A stretch of 64,000 nt of DNA, from contig PBYV01000068.1 of the NCBI GenBank assembly GCA_002729765.1, positions 1 through 64,000 of the forward strand, read 5' to 3'. This DNA is from Acidimicrobiaceae bacterium. Its GTDB lineage: Bacteria; Actinomycetota; Acidimicrobiia; Acidimicrobiales; MedAcidi-G1. Below, in pieces: positions 48,821 to 58,390 of the stretch. The notes under the pieces were generated by a model that did not search any database, had not been told where the DNA came from, and worked only from the letters and a program-made list of their open reading frames with translations. Positions within the stretch are counted from its first letter, which is position 1. Every line of letters starts with the position of its first letter. The translations under genes and the position numbers were made by a program.

Positions 48821-50515
48821 TTATAAATCTTTCTCTACTTGAAACAAACTGTTAACTCCGTGTAATAGGTCTTCTATCTTATGGTCTACTGATGTTTCAG
48901 CAGACATAATATCGCCGTTAATAACTGACTCTATGACCTCAACATAGACCTTGACCATTGGCTCAGTTCCACTGGGGCGAATAACTATTCGCCCATTCGA
49001 AAGGTTAAAAACAAGAGCGTCTGTCGGAGGCAAATTCGACTCAGGAATTAACAAATCAACTACTTCGGTAACATCAAATTCGCCAATTTGTTCGGGCGGA
49101 GATGCTCGCCAAGAAGACATAAAGTCGGCGGAGATATCTATTTCAGGGTCAAGTCGTTTTGTAAACAAAGCTGTTTTATGCACACCATGCCGATCCCATA
49201 ATTGGTTCAATAGGTCCATTACGGTTTTTCCTTCAGCTTTTAATTCAGCTGCTAATTCTGCAAAAACTAAAGCAGAGGTAATACCATCTTTGTCTCGCAC
49301 AGAATCACCTAATGCAAAACCAAGTGCTTCTTCATAACCGAAAACAAACCTCAATCTTTCATCTTCTATACCTGGACGGACAATCCATTTAAATCCAGTT
49401 AGTGTTTCCGCATATTTAACTTTGTGAAAATCCGCAATTTTAGAAAGCAAGCTAGATGAAACAACCGTTGTGACAACGAGTCTCTCTTCTCCTTGCCCTT
49501 TACTTAGAACATGCTCTGCCAACAAAGCACCTATTTCATTCCCATTAAGGCAACGCCATTTGTCTTCATGTCTAACCACGACAGCCAGTCGATCCGCATC
49601 GGGATCATTTGCAATTACCAAATCAGCATTCTTTTCAACAGCAAGATCAACAGCAAGATCTAAAGCACCTTCTTCTTCTGGATTTGGAAAAGAAACAGTT
49701 GGAAATTCCGGATCAGGCTCTGCTTGACTCTTAACCAACATTGGCTTTTTAAATCCTGCCTTTTCAAATACCTCTAAAAAAACTTCTTTACCAACTCCAT
49801 GTAGAGGTGTATAGATCTGATTTATTTCACGTTTGCTTTCAGGTGAAACAAAAGAAGAAGCAAAATCTACATATTCTTTTATCAGCTCATCACCACCCTT
49901 AAGAATCGTTACATCTCCATAATCTGCTAATGATTCTTCTGTGGGTGGATTTTTATAATCAATTCTTTGAGCTATCTTCAAATCAACTGGGTTTACTATT
50001 TGAGCTCCATCGTCCCAATAAACTTTGTACCCAGAATCTTCTGCGGGGTTATGGCTAGCAGTAACCATTATTCCTGCCTTGGCTTTTTTAGCTAAAGATG
50101 TGTAGGCCAAAACAGGCGTTGGTAAAGGTCTTGGCAAAATTAAGCTTCTTACTCCAAGTCCAGCAAGAACTCTGACGGAGTCTTGAGCAAAAATCTGACT
50201 CTTATAACGCGCATCGTAACCAACTACTACTAGTGGTGGTTCATCTCCTTGCTCAACACTTAATAATTCTTTTGCTATTGCATTTGCTACGACCCTGACC
50301 ATGACTCTATTCATTCTCATCGGTCCGGCCCCCCTAGCACCACGTATACCAGCAGTGCCGAAAACTAAAGAATTGCTGAATCTCTGAATAAATTCAATGT
50401 CTCCACGCGAGATAAGATTCTCGGTTTCAACTTTTGTAGTTTCGTCAGGATCGTTAATGAGCCATTTGTTAGCTACTTCTAGAGCTTCGTCTAAACTGGC
50501 TTCTTTTTTCGTCAC
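48821..50515 (-). CDS. Phosphohexomutase-family protein (PGM/PMM; PGM2-like, possible phosphopentomutase)
   Basis: FGTAGIRGARGAGPMRMNRV, TASHNPAEDSGYKVYWDDGAQIV, NDPDADRLAVV, RPSGTEPMVKVY. Confidence 0.92.
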   Translation of the reverse strand: MTKKEASLDEALEVANKWLINDPDETTKVETENLISRGDIEFIQRFSNSLVFGTAGIRGARGAGPMRMNRVMVRVVANAIAKELLSVEQGDEPPLVVVGYDARYKSQIFAQDSVRVLAGLGVRSLILPRPLPTPVLAYTSLAKKAKAGIMVTASHNPAEDSGYKVYWDDGAQIVNPVDLKIAQRIDYKNPPTEESLADYGDVTILKGGDELIKEYVDFASSFVSPESKREINQIYTPLHGVGKEVFLEVFEKAGFKKPMLVKSQAEPDPEFPTVSFPNPEEEGALDLAVDLAVEKNADLVIANDPDADRLAVVVRHEDKWRCLNGNEIGALLAEHVLSKGQGEERLVVTTVVSSSLLSKIADFHKVKYAETLTGFKWIVRPGIEDERLRFVFGYEEALGFALGDSVRDKDGITSALVFAELAAELKAEGKTVMDLLNQLWDRHGVHKTALFTKRLDPEIDISADFMSSWRASPPEQIGEFDVTEVVDLLIPESNLPPTDALVFNLSNGRIVIRPSGTEPMVKVYVEVIESVINGDIMSAETSVDHKIEDLLHGVNSLFQVEKDL

Positions 50516-51336
50516 AAACGTTCCAAAATCCCCGAAAGTAGACTGAACATCCGTGGCCCAGCAGCTGCCGCTGCGTCAAGTACATCCTCATGATCAAGAT
50601 TTTCTTCAGACATACCAGCTGCCTGATTTGTCACAAGAGAAATCCCCAAAACCTCGGCCTCAAGGTGTCGCGCTGCAATAGTTTCTAAGACAGTAGACAT
50701 TCCGACTAGATCAGCCCCCATTTTTGCAAACATCTTTATTTCAGCCGGTGTTTCAAAAGCACCTCCTAGTAAACCGGCATAAACACCCTGCGGTAGGGTT
50801 GGGTCTACTTCTTTAGCTAATTGTCGTAGTCGTGCTGAGTAAGCTTCTGTTAAATCAACAAAACGAATTGCCTTGCCTTCTGGTGGAGCCGGTCCTGCCA
50901 TCGGCGACTGACCCATAAGGTTCAAATGATCAGAGATAAGTACTGGTTGTCCAACAGGCCATTCAGAATTTAGTCCACCTGCCGCATTGGTCAGAATGAT
51001 AGTTTTGCAACCTGAAGCTACTGCTACTCGAACACCATGGACAACCGTGTCAACTCGGTGACCTTCATATAAATGCGCCCTCCCACCTAGAACAAGCACA
51101 TTCTTATCTTTTACTTTTAGAGAACGGATTAGATTACGATGTCCTAACACGGTTGGTTCAGGGAAACCAGGCAAAGTTGCCATTTCAACTTCGGCAGAAA
51201 TGTCTCCAATTTCATCAATCGCTGAAGCCCATCCGGAACCAAGAACCAAAGCAATATCATGATTGGTGATACCGGTTTTATCAGCTAGAACTGTTGCAGC
51301 CTCTTCAGCAAGAGAATAAGGGTCATGGTCTGTCAT
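50512..51336 (-). CDS. punA: Purine nucleoside phosphorylase
   Basis: LVLGSGWA, GRAHLYEGH, LTNAAGGLN, GLLGGAFETPAEIKM, DLVGMSTVLETIAARH. Confidence 0.94.
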   Translation of the reverse strand: MTDHDPYSLAEEAATVLADKTGITNHDIALVLGSGWASAIDEIGDISAEVEMATLPGFPEPTVLGHRNLIRSLKVKDKNVLVLGGRAHLYEGHRVDTVVHGVRVAVASGCKTIILTNAAGGLNSEWPVGQPVLISDHLNLMGQSPMAGPAPPEGKAIRFVDLTEAYSARLRQLAKEVDPTLPQGVYAGLLGGAFETPAEIKMFAKMGADLVGMSTVLETIAARHLEAEVLGISLVTNQAAGMSEENLDHEDVLDAAAAAGPRMFSLLSGILERL

Positions 51337-51530
51337 ATTTCTGCTCCATAAAATTTTTTGAAAACTAAATTGTGCGTTTTCACACAAGATTTACCAATAT
51401 TCAACAATTCTATAAACAAACATCGAACAATTTACTCAAGGTCATTAGATGGATCTGAAGCCACTCTAAAAAGTTTCTATTAATAACTATTTTTGCAGTA
51501 AAAAAGAATTTTTAAGATAGTTATATATAA

Positions 51531-52445
51531 GTGAATGAAACACCAATGCTGAAAATTTCTGATGAAATTAAAGAAGCCTTAAAAGATAAAAAACCTGTTG
51601 TTGCTTTAGAGTCAACTCTGATCTCACATGGACTTCCTTCCCCATTAAATGTTGATGTGGCTCTCAAAGCTGAATCGACATTGAGAGATTTGAAAGTTAT
51701 ACCAGCTACTGTCGCTTTAATCGATGGCTATATACGCGTAGGAATCAGTCGCGAAGAAATCGAACTCTTAGGTTCAAGTGGCATAGTTACAAAAACAAGT
51801 TTCAACAATTTAGGCGAAGTGATCGCCAATAAGTCTTTGGGTGCAACCACTGTTGCATCTACTATGTTCGCTGCTTATCTGTCAGGAATTAAAATTTTCG
51901 CTACTGGCGGAATAGGCGGAGTTCATCGCGGATCCGATGGTGATGTCTCTGCTGATCTTAAAGCTCTATCTGATATACCTGTTGCTGTAGTTTGTGCAGG
52001 TGTTAAATCAATACTTGACATTCCAAAGACACTCGAGGCTTTGGAAACGCTAGGTGTACCTATTATTGGTTATAAAACAAATATATTTCCTGAATTCTGG
52101 ACACCTGGGAAAGACTTGGAGTTGAAAATTGTTGCGTCTGAAGCAAAAGAAGTTGCTCTTCTGTTAAACACACATTGGGAGATTGGGTTAACCACAGGTC
52201 AACTTGTAGCTGTTCCAATACCAGTAGATAAATCCGTAGACACAAAAATTGTTGAAACTGCGATCAACGAAAGTCTAAATGAAGCAGCCTCAATTGGTAT
52301 TACAGGAAATGCCATTACCCCTTTTCTTTTGACAAAAGTCTCTAGTGCAACCGGAGGACTGACTCTTGAAGCGAACGTTGATCTTATATTAAATAATGTT
52401 CAAGTTGCAGGTGAAATAGCTATTCAGATGGCTGGGACTAGTTGA
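51531..52445 (+). CDS. psuG: Pseudouridine-5'-phosphate glycosidase
   Basis: VALESTLISHGLPSPLN, GATTVASTMFAAYLSGIKIFATGGIGGVHRG, VVCAGVKSILDIPKTLE. Confidence 0.95.
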   Translation: MNETPMLKISDEIKEALKDKKPVVALESTLISHGLPSPLNVDVALKAESTLRDLKVIPATVALIDGYIRVGISREEIELLGSSGIVTKTSFNNLGEVIANKSLGATTVASTMFAAYLSGIKIFATGGIGGVHRGSDGDVSADLKALSDIPVAVVCAGVKSILDIPKTLEALETLGVPIIGYKTNIFPEFWTPGKDLELKIVASEAKEVALLLNTHWEIGLTTGQLVAVPIPVDKSVDTKIVETAINESLNEAASIGITGNAITPFLLTKVSSATGGLTLEANVDLILNNVQVAGEIAIQMAGTS

Positions 52446-53793
52446 CGTTGAGGAGAGACTCAGGATTTTCAAGACCTGATTTTATCGTGCTTGCAAAATC
52501 AGCTGCTGGCGCACCGTCTAAAACACGATGATCCCAAGTGAGACTTATCACCATTCGAGATGTTTTTCGCGGGGTCTGGTCGTCCCAAGCTGTATCTTCA
52601 CGAATCCTGCCTACGCCTAGAATCGCTGCATTAGGAGGATTTATAACTGGTGTGAAACCATCCACTCCGAACATTCCTAATGAGGAAACAGAAAAAGTTC
52701 CTCCTTCGAGGTCCTCCAAAGCTAATTTTCCGTCTCGAGCTTGACCCGCCAAACGGGAAGTGTTTTTAGCAATCTCATTTAGCGACAGTTGGTCGGCATT
52801 TCTAACAACAGGCACAACTAGTCCATCACTCAAAGCAACAGCCATACCAATGTTTATTTCGTTTAACTGAAGGATTTCGTTTTCAAGCATTTGAGAATTT
52901 AATTGCGGATGCGCTTTCAAAGCTCGCGCTACTGATGCAATAACAAAATCTGTATATCCTGGCAACTCATCGTCACTTTGCATCTCTCTTCGTAAAGAAA
53001 TCACGTTATCCATTTCAACATCAAGGTGAAGAGTTAGTTGTGCCATGGATTGGAGACTTGAATGCATTCGGTTTGCTATAACTTTCCGCATTCCTGTCAG
53101 CTGAGTCCTTTCCCCTTCACCAATAGGTTCAAAAAGAAAGCTTTGTTTTTCTGATGCAGACTCTGAAGAATTCTTTATATGCGCTTGGACATCCGATTTT
53201 CTGATCTTTCTATCTGTTGAAGATGTCTGCACTTTGCTTAAGTCCACTCCCAATTTTTGTGCTTCGCTCACTGCAGCTTGAGAGGCGTTAGTATCTAGAG
53301 TTTCTGAAATGGAATCCACCGGTGTGCTTGCTGAAAATGCTTCAACATCCTCGACTACTATTCTTCCACTTGGACCACTTCCAGAAATCGTAGAAAGATC
53401 TACTCCTTTTTCTTTTGCGAGTCTTTTTGCAGCTGGAGAGGCTGCGATTCGACTACTTTTTGTTTTAGTTTCTTTTTCTAGAATTTCGTTTTGTTCGATA
53501 GCCGTTGTCTGATCATTTGCAACTTCTGGGGTCTCTGGTGTTTCAGGTGGTTCTTCGCCTTCTTCTAAGACCCATCCCAAAACCACTCCACATTCAAAAA
53601 CTTCACCAGATTTGCATAAGTGATGCAAGTGTCCTTCAGCTTCAGCTTCTATTTCGGTTTCTATTTTGTCTGTCTCTATTGAAGCAACAGGTTGCCCTTG
53701 ACTTACAGTTTCTCCTGTGTTGACTAGCCACTCCGTCAAAGTGCCTTCTGTCATGGTTAGACCCAATTTCGGCATATAAATAGGTGATGACAT
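52438..53793 (-). CDS. acoC: Dihydrolipoamide acyltransferase (E2) of acetoin/2-oxoacid dehydrogenase
   Basis: Lipoyl domain IETDKIETEIEAE, PSBD ASPAAKRLAKEKGVDLSTISGSGPSGRI, catalytic TWDHRVLDGAPAADF. Confidence 0.93.
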   Translation of the reverse strand: MSSPIYMPKLGLTMTEGTLTEWLVNTGETVSQGQPVASIETDKIETEIEAEAEGHLHHLCKSGEVFECGVVLGWVLEEGEEPPETPETPEVANDQTTAIEQNEILEKETKTKSSRIAASPAAKRLAKEKGVDLSTISGSGPSGRIVVEDVEAFSASTPVDSISETLDTNASQAAVSEAQKLGVDLSKVQTSSTDRKIRKSDVQAHIKNSSESASEKQSFLFEPIGEGERTQLTGMRKVIANRMHSSLQSMAQLTLHLDVEMDNVISLRREMQSDDELPGYTDFVIASVARALKAHPQLNSQMLENEILQLNEINIGMAVALSDGLVVPVVRNADQLSLNEIAKNTSRLAGQARDGKLALEDLEGGTFSVSSLGMFGVDGFTPVINPPNAAILGVGRIREDTAWDDQTPRKTSRMVISLTWDHRVLDGAPAADFASTIKSGLENPESLLNVN

Positions 53794-53794
53794 A

Positions 53795-54787
53795 TTAAGA
53801 ATTCCTCTTCCTAAGAAATACTTTATTGGCTGCTGCTGTTTGAATGGCGAAAATAGGATTTATAACTTTTGGACCATCGCGTAAAACTGTAGCTCTTGCT
53901 GATTCATTTTCTCTCATTACAAAATCTCTTTCTCCATCAAATGCCAATGCTCCAGGGCCATTAAGTTCAATTGTCTCGCCAAGTTCCACTTCTTTAACTT
54001 CTATAATTCCAACATCAGATACTGACCCAGGCATGATGGGAGCAAAAACACCTTGCTTTGCTGTTGGATCGCAAATGACTGAAACAGCTGCTTCATCGTC
54101 GAAATAAACTGGATTACTTCGTCCGGCAATTGAAGCAAGCCCTATAGAAGCCGGGTTAGCGATTGCGGCTAAAACTTGTTTCACTGAATCGGGTTTAATA
54201 ACAGCTCTGCTACCAGTTAACCGGTCATCTACCAAAACCACATCAACCAAAGCTAAATCTTTAATCCCATTAGGTAGTTCAACATGAATTACCTTTGCCT
54301 GCTTAGATATTTCCTCAAGAATTAATTCATCTGAAGCAAGAAGCCCTGCGGCAGTACCAGCAACAGTTGGATCTACCATAAATGGGAAAACGTTATTTGT
54401 ACCGGTAGAAATTGGCAACAAAGGAGCATCAGTCCATCCCAACACTAAATCTCGTTGTGTCCCATCACCTCCTAGGGAAATGATTGATTTAACTCCTTCT
54501 TTTTTAAATATTTTTGCTGCTTCAGTTGTGTCCGTTCGTCTACCTTCAGGATTAAATAACATTTCTTCGATTTTGCTACCAAGATTTAAACCATCAACAG
54601 CTCTTAATGCCAAATTCCTATAGTCATTAGCTAATAGAACTTTTTCTGCTCCTGCATCTATTGCACCTAAAACGCATCGCCTTAGAATCTCAATTTTGCT
54701 TCTGTCGCTGTTTAATGATGCTGCTGATACAAATCTACGAACATCTTTCCCTGCTAGAGGATTTGCAATTAACCCAACTGTTGTCAC
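53795..54787 (-). CDS. acoX: ATP-NAD kinase-like protein AcoX
   Basis: GLIANPLAGKDVRR, IISLGGDGTQRDLV, PISTGTNNVFP. Confidence 0.9.
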   Translation of the reverse strand: MTTVGLIANPLAGKDVRRFVSAASLNSDRSKIEILRRCVLGAIDAGAEKVLLANDYRNLALRAVDGLNLGSKIEEMLFNPEGRRTDTTEAAKIFKKEGVKSIISLGGDGTQRDLVLGWTDAPLLPISTGTNNVFPFMVDPTVAGTAAGLLASDELILEEISKQAKVIHVELPNGIKDLALVDVVLVDDRLTGSRAVIKPDSVKQVLAAIANPASIGLASIAGRSNPVYFDDEAAVSVICDPTAKQGVFAPIMPGSVSDVGIIEVKEVELGETIELNGPGALAFDGERDFVMRENESARATVLRDGPKVINPIFAIQTAAANKVFLRKRNS

Positions 54788-54800
54788 CTGTTTTAAAACC

Positions 54801-55835
54801 TCAAAACAAGTTCTTTATGCCGGCAACTATGCGTTCCGCGTCTGGAATATATTGTTTTTCCAAAGCTGGGCTGAATGGTATTGGACTAAATGGTGCTGCA
54901 ACTCTTCCTACTGGGGCATCAAGATAATCAAATGCCTGTTCTTGAACCTGTGCCGCTATCTCTGCTCCAATACCACCGAATCTAACTGCTTCGTGCACTA
55001 TAACTAAGTGACCAGTTTTGCTAACTGACTCAACTATTAGATCGATATCTAGTGGTTGAACAGTTCGTGGATTAATTAATTCACAATCTATTCCTTCATT
55101 AGATAATTTTTCTGCCGCACCTTTCGCCTCATCCACCATTCTTCCTATTGCAACAACAGTTACATCATTTCCTTCTCGAACAACATGTCCTTCTCCTAGA
55201 GGTATCTCAAATAATTCTTCAGGGACATGACATGTATCACCAAGTTTCCTCTTGTTAATAATGAAAACTGTCGGATTGTCTTCGCGGACACATGAAGTTA
55301 AAAGCCCCTTAACTTCATAGGCATCTGAGGGCATGACTACTTTGAGACCTGGAACATGACAGAGCATAGCTTCGAGGCTTTGACTGTGTTGAGCCGCTGC
55401 TGAGAGTCCCGCTCCTCCAGCTGTGGTAATAGTTAAAGGCAGCTTGGCTCCACCGCCAAACATGTATTTGAGCTTGGCTGCTTGATTTACTATTTGATCC
55501 ATTGCTACACAGATAAAATCCATGAACATCAAATCGACAACAGGACGGAGACCTTGAACAGCGGAACCGATCCCGAGACCTATAATTGCTTGTTCCGCTA
55601 TAGGAGTATCCACAACCCTGTCTTCACCGAACTCTGGTTGAAGACCGCGGAAATAACCAAAAACGCCACCGTGTGCACCGACATCTTCACCCGCTACGAA
55701 AACCGATTCATCTTCTCTCATTATTTGTGCCATGGTTTCGACTACTGCCGCCCCGTAGCCAAGTTTGCGTTCAGATGAGTTTCCTCCATTGCTACTTGCT
55801 TCACCTGCACTTTCAAAAATATTGTCCGGGCTCAT
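54801..55835 (-). CDS. acoB: Acetoin/2-oxoacid dehydrogenase E1 beta subunit
   Basis: GEDVGAHGGVFG, VDTPIAEQAIIGLGIGSA, VHEAVRFGGIGAEIAAQ. Confidence 0.94.
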   Translation of the reverse strand: MSPDNIFESAGEASSNGGNSSERKLGYGAAVVETMAQIMREDESVFVAGEDVGAHGGVFGYFRGLQPEFGEDRVVDTPIAEQAIIGLGIGSAVQGLRPVVDLMFMDFICVAMDQIVNQAAKLKYMFGGGAKLPLTITTAGGAGLSAAAQHSQSLEAMLCHVPGLKVVMPSDAYEVKGLLTSCVREDNPTVFIINKRKLGDTCHVPEELFEIPLGEGHVVREGNDVTVVAIGRMVDEAKGAAEKLSNEGIDCELINPRTVQPLDIDLIVESVSKTGHLVIVHEAVRFGGIGAEIAAQVQEQAFDYLDAPVGRVAAPFSPIPFSPALEKQYIPDAERIVAGIKNLF

Positions 55836-56812
55836 GAAGATTCTCCAGTCGTGTAGACATCAACTAACATGTCTTCAAGTTCAGGGGACGGACTGTTCTC
55901 TGCAAATTCGACAGACATGTCAACTTCTTTTTGTACTTCATCTTTAATAGCTTGAATCGATTCGGCGTCCATGACTTCTGAATCAATTAAGCGAGTCTCA
56001 TGCACCAATAAAGGGTCGCGTTTTCTCATTTCTTCTACTTCTTCATCAGTTCGATAATTCGAAGCAGTTCCTTTCACTCCGACATGGTCATAAAATCGGT
56101 ATGTTTTACATTCGAGCATCATTGGGCCTTCGCCTTTTCTTATCTTTTCAATTGCTAATGAAGTTGCTTCGAAAACTGCTACACAATCCATCCCATCAAC
56201 AATTGCTCCAGGGAAACCGTAAGCGGCAGCTCTTTCAATTACGTCCGTAATAGCCATCGTCTTGTTTCTCGGACTGTATTCGGCGTATTCATTATTCTCA
56301 CAAACGAAAAGCATTGGTAAAGATAAGGCTGCTGCCATGTTGGCTGCTTCATGGAAAGCGCCGATATTTGTTGCTCCATCTCCAAAAAAAGCTACTGATA
56401 TGAGACCGTTTTTTTTCAACTTGTTGGCGTATGCTGCTCCAACCGAAATTGGCACTCCAGCTCCAACAATTCCGTTGGCGCCTAACATTGCAAGATCTAA
56501 ATCACAAATATGCATAGATCCACCTTTACCGTTGCAATACCCTGTGGATTTGCCCATTAGTTCTGCCATCATCCGGTTAAAATCACCGCCTTTTGCAAGT
56601 AGATGGCCATGGCCACGATGTGTACTGGTGATCTGATCTTGGTTTTCAAGTGCAGCGCAAACACCTGATGCTACGGCTTCCTCACCTACATACAAGTGAA
56701 GAAAACCGGGTAAACGAGCTGATTCTGCTAAACGTCCAGCTTCTTCTTCGAATAACCTAACTCTCACCATCCGTTTATATAAGTCGATTAAAATTTCGTC
56801 AGTAATTTCCAT
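55832..56812 (-). CDS. acoA: Acetoin/2-oxoacid dehydrogenase E1 alpha subunit
   Basis: GEEAVASGVCAAL, GKGGSMHI, FFGDGATNIGAFHEAANMAA TPP motif. Confidence 0.95.
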   Translation of the reverse strand: MEITDEILIDLYKRMVRVRLFEEEAGRLAESARLPGFLHLYVGEEAVASGVCAALENQDQITSTHRGHGHLLAKGGDFNRMMAELMGKSTGYCNGKGGSMHICDLDLAMLGANGIVGAGVPISVGAAYANKLKKNGLISVAFFGDGATNIGAFHEAANMAAALSLPMLFVCENNEYAEYSPRNKTMAITDVIERAAAYGFPGAIVDGMDCVAVFEATSLAIEKIRKGEGPMMLECKTYRFYDHVGVKGTASNYRTDEEVEEMRKRDPLLVHETRLIDSEVMDAESIQAIKDEVQKEVDMSVEFAENSPSPELEDMLVDVYTTGESS

Positions 56813-56874
56813 TTATGTTCCTCTAAAAATTGAATTAAAAATAAGCAAATTCAGAATTAAACTCTATTTGCTTT

Positions 56875-58254
56875 TTAACAATTACTTATATATTCGTTAA
56901 CTTTCATTTGTAAATGTCTAATTCTAACTTCCTGATAATTTCCAAGGGTTTGTCCTCGTTTGAGACTTGATTTGAATCCACGGGTTTGCGCCGCCAAATT
57001 TGAGGTATCTTGATCGTAGATGGCTCCCAACGACCCGACGGAGTCGACCAAAGTATAACTCTCATCTACTTCAAGATTTATAGGGTCTGGTGGTCTTGAA
57101 TACGATTCATCTTCTGATTTCGGTCGGAGAAAAAGAAGGTCGAAATTGCAATAATCTGGGTCAACTGGGTCGGGTCTGAATCGGTAAACCATTGGCAAAG
57201 TCAACCCGGGAAAGAAAAAAGCATTTGGAAAAAGAAAATATTCGATTGAGTCGATCGTCTCAGAAGTAGTCAGATAAGAAAAATCTTTACCGTATCTATC
57301 TCCATAATCTTTTTGTAGAAGTTGAGCATAATAATCTCTTGCCTTTAGTCCATCAGGAAGTTTCGGTACTGAATCACCATCCAGTTTTCCTCTTAGGAGA
57401 CGTTCTAAACGTTCTTGTTCATCTACCCCTATTTCAGTTGAACCGTTTCGCGAACCTATAGTGTGCACAAACCTGGTTACATTCTCTCCAAAAATATCGT
57501 ACTGAGTCGGAGCTTCTGTCCCGGGTTTACCACCAGCGTGAGTTTCTCTAATGTGATAAGCCTCTATGAATGCCTCCGCTGAAGCTTTCCAGTTCGCGGG
57601 TAGACGTTTGCAAACGTGTGTCTCTATATATCTATTTTCAAGATTCCAATGCGAGAAATGTTCTGATAAAACCCCTATATATTCCTCAAGCGGTTTAGCA
57701 TCTTGATCAAAATTTACAAAAATAAATCCTCCCCAAAGACCTATCTTTAATTCCGGCAAATTGTGACTTGCCGCGTCTACATGTGGGAAGTCCCACTCTT
57801 GCGGCAAATCAATCAATTCACCTTCTAATGACCAAGTCCAACCGTGAAAAGGGCATCTTAAACCTTTTGTAGTGCCACAAGTTGCCGGAGGCTTTAGTTG
57901 CGTTCCACGATGCATGCACGCGTTGTAATAGGCTTTTATGCTTCCATCATCTAAGCGGACAATTATTGCTGATAATTCACCAATGTCGTAAACGTAATAA
58001 TCACCAGATTCAGGAATGTGCTCTTCTCTACAAGCCCATTGCCATACCTTTGGCCACAGAAACTTGAATTCGTCTTGAAGTCTTTCATGCGACGTGTACC
58101 AGTCATACGGAATGTCTTCATCACCTAGAAAAACAGCTGATTCCTCTAATAAAGGAGGGGCCACACCAGATCCGTCTGCAAGCAGATGGTCTCTCAGGCT
58201 TGGTCCCGAAGCTCTAGCTTTGCCAAGATCGCGAACTTTTTTTCTTTTAACCAT
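56875..58254 (-). CDS. Rieske non-heme iron oxygenase alpha subunit
   Basis: Rieske CMHRGTQL...CPFHGWTWSLEG; mononuclear-Fe site AEAFIEAYHIRETH. Confidence 0.95.
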   Translation of the reverse strand: MVKRKKVRDLGKARASGPSLRDHLLADGSGVAPPLLEESAVFLGDEDIPYDWYTSHERLQDEFKFLWPKVWQWACREEHIPESGDYYVYDIGELSAIIVRLDDGSIKAYYNACMHRGTQLKPPATCGTTKGLRCPFHGWTWSLEGELIDLPQEWDFPHVDAASHNLPELKIGLWGGFIFVNFDQDAKPLEEYIGVLSEHFSHWNLENRYIETHVCKRLPANWKASAEAFIEAYHIRETHAGGKPGTEAPTQYDIFGENVTRFVHTIGSRNGSTEIGVDEQERLERLLRGKLDGDSVPKLPDGLKARDYYAQLLQKDYGDRYGKDFSYLTTSETIDSIEYFLFPNAFFFPGLTLPMVYRFRPDPVDPDYCNFDLLFLRPKSEDESYSRPPDPINLEVDESYTLVDSVGSLGAIYDQDTSNLAAQTRGFKSSLKRGQTLGNYQEVRIRHLQMKVNEYISNC

Positions 58255-58390
58255 GAATAAACTTTCCTCTAATGCGAATCTACTTAACGTATTTCTTGAG
58301 CGCTAGATCAGATCAGTAGAATAATAAAAATTGCCTTTAAAAAGTAGCCAAAATTGTTTTAACAAGACATCAAGTCTATCGTTTTCACCT

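Noticed and set aside
51388-51530. 143-bp AT-rich gap between PNP and psuG as an ncRNA or riboswitch
   Set aside because: No convincing paired structure or conserved motif by eye; likely just divergent promoters.
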